Origin: Flavobacteriales bacterium UBA6969
GTDB lineage: Bacteria; Bacteroidota; Bacteroidia; Flavobacteriales_D; Sanyastnellaceae
Assembly: GCA_002448555.1 (NCBI GenBank)
Contig: DJYV01000090.1
Location: 572 to 6,719, forward strand
Direction: 5' to 3'
Length of the DNA stretch: 6,148 bases
In this document: positions 6,148-6,148 of the stretch, one piece after another
Position numbering within the stretch: the stretch's first letter is position 1
How the letters are laid out: every line of letters starts with the position of its first letter
Position numbers and translations under genes: made by a program
Notes under the pieces: generated by a model
The model's input: the letters and a program-made list of their open reading frames with translations, nothing else
What the model was told of the DNA's origin: nothing
The model's database searches: none

Positions 6148-6148
6148 C

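Noticed and set aside
1..6148. tRNA or rRNA genes, CRISPR arrays, insertion sequences, phage or toxin-antitoxin genes
   Set aside because: I looked for cloverleaf-like ends, regularly spaced repeats, transposase motifs and small paired genes and saw none. Nearly all of the window is taken up by the five genes described.

Overview
The window comes from a member of the Bacteroidota, most likely a free-living environmental lineage of moderate GC content (a little over half G+C by eye). Three protein families point there. One is a surface protein that opens with the HLVGGE-type module and closes with a gliding-motility-associated (type IX secretion, CHU_C-like) C-terminal domain. The second is a GWxTD-domain protein. 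The third is a GNAT/FemAB-like protein with the FDFGGS...FY..FGA signature. A perfect TAnnTTTG promoter box and the near absence of Shine-Dalgarno sequences also fit. I cannot place it below phylum; Flavobacteriales or a relative is a guess.

Layout: the left half, bases 1-3248, is a minus-strand operon read right to left. It encodes a secreted GWxTD-domain protein (1761-3248), a family 2 glycosyltransferase (703-1764, coupled by an ATGA overlap) and the N-terminal part of a ComEC/Rec2 competence channel (630 to the left edge, cut by the window). A 59-base divergent spacer (3249-3307) carries promoter-like boxes for both directions and a perfect 7+3+7 palindrome covering parts of both. To its right, the plus-strand gene at 3308-5533 encodes a 741-residue secreted, multidomain surface protein. 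It meets, tail to tail with a 5-base gap, a minus-strand GNAT/FemAB-like acyltransferase gene that runs off the right edge (5539-6147).

How the genes may work together: the surface protein is predicted to be exported by Sec and then by type IX secretion, and it would be anchored or released as an adhesin-like repeat protein. The operon combines a secreted GWxTD protein, a sugar transferase of the cell-surface polysaccharide type and a DNA-uptake channel. Each gene is cell-envelope related, but no shared pathway is shown by the sequence. No RNA genes, insertion sequences, CRISPR arrays or phage genes were seen.

The most interesting points are: (1) the compact divergent promoter/palindrome region, which predicts leaderless or near-leaderless transcripts; (2) four tandem PKD-like modules in the surface protein, each with one regularly placed cysteine pair; and (3) degenerate forms of two family signature motifs (GAETD for GWxTD, and SANNDAKND in the secretion domain). 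I found no clear evidence of a wholly new biological system.
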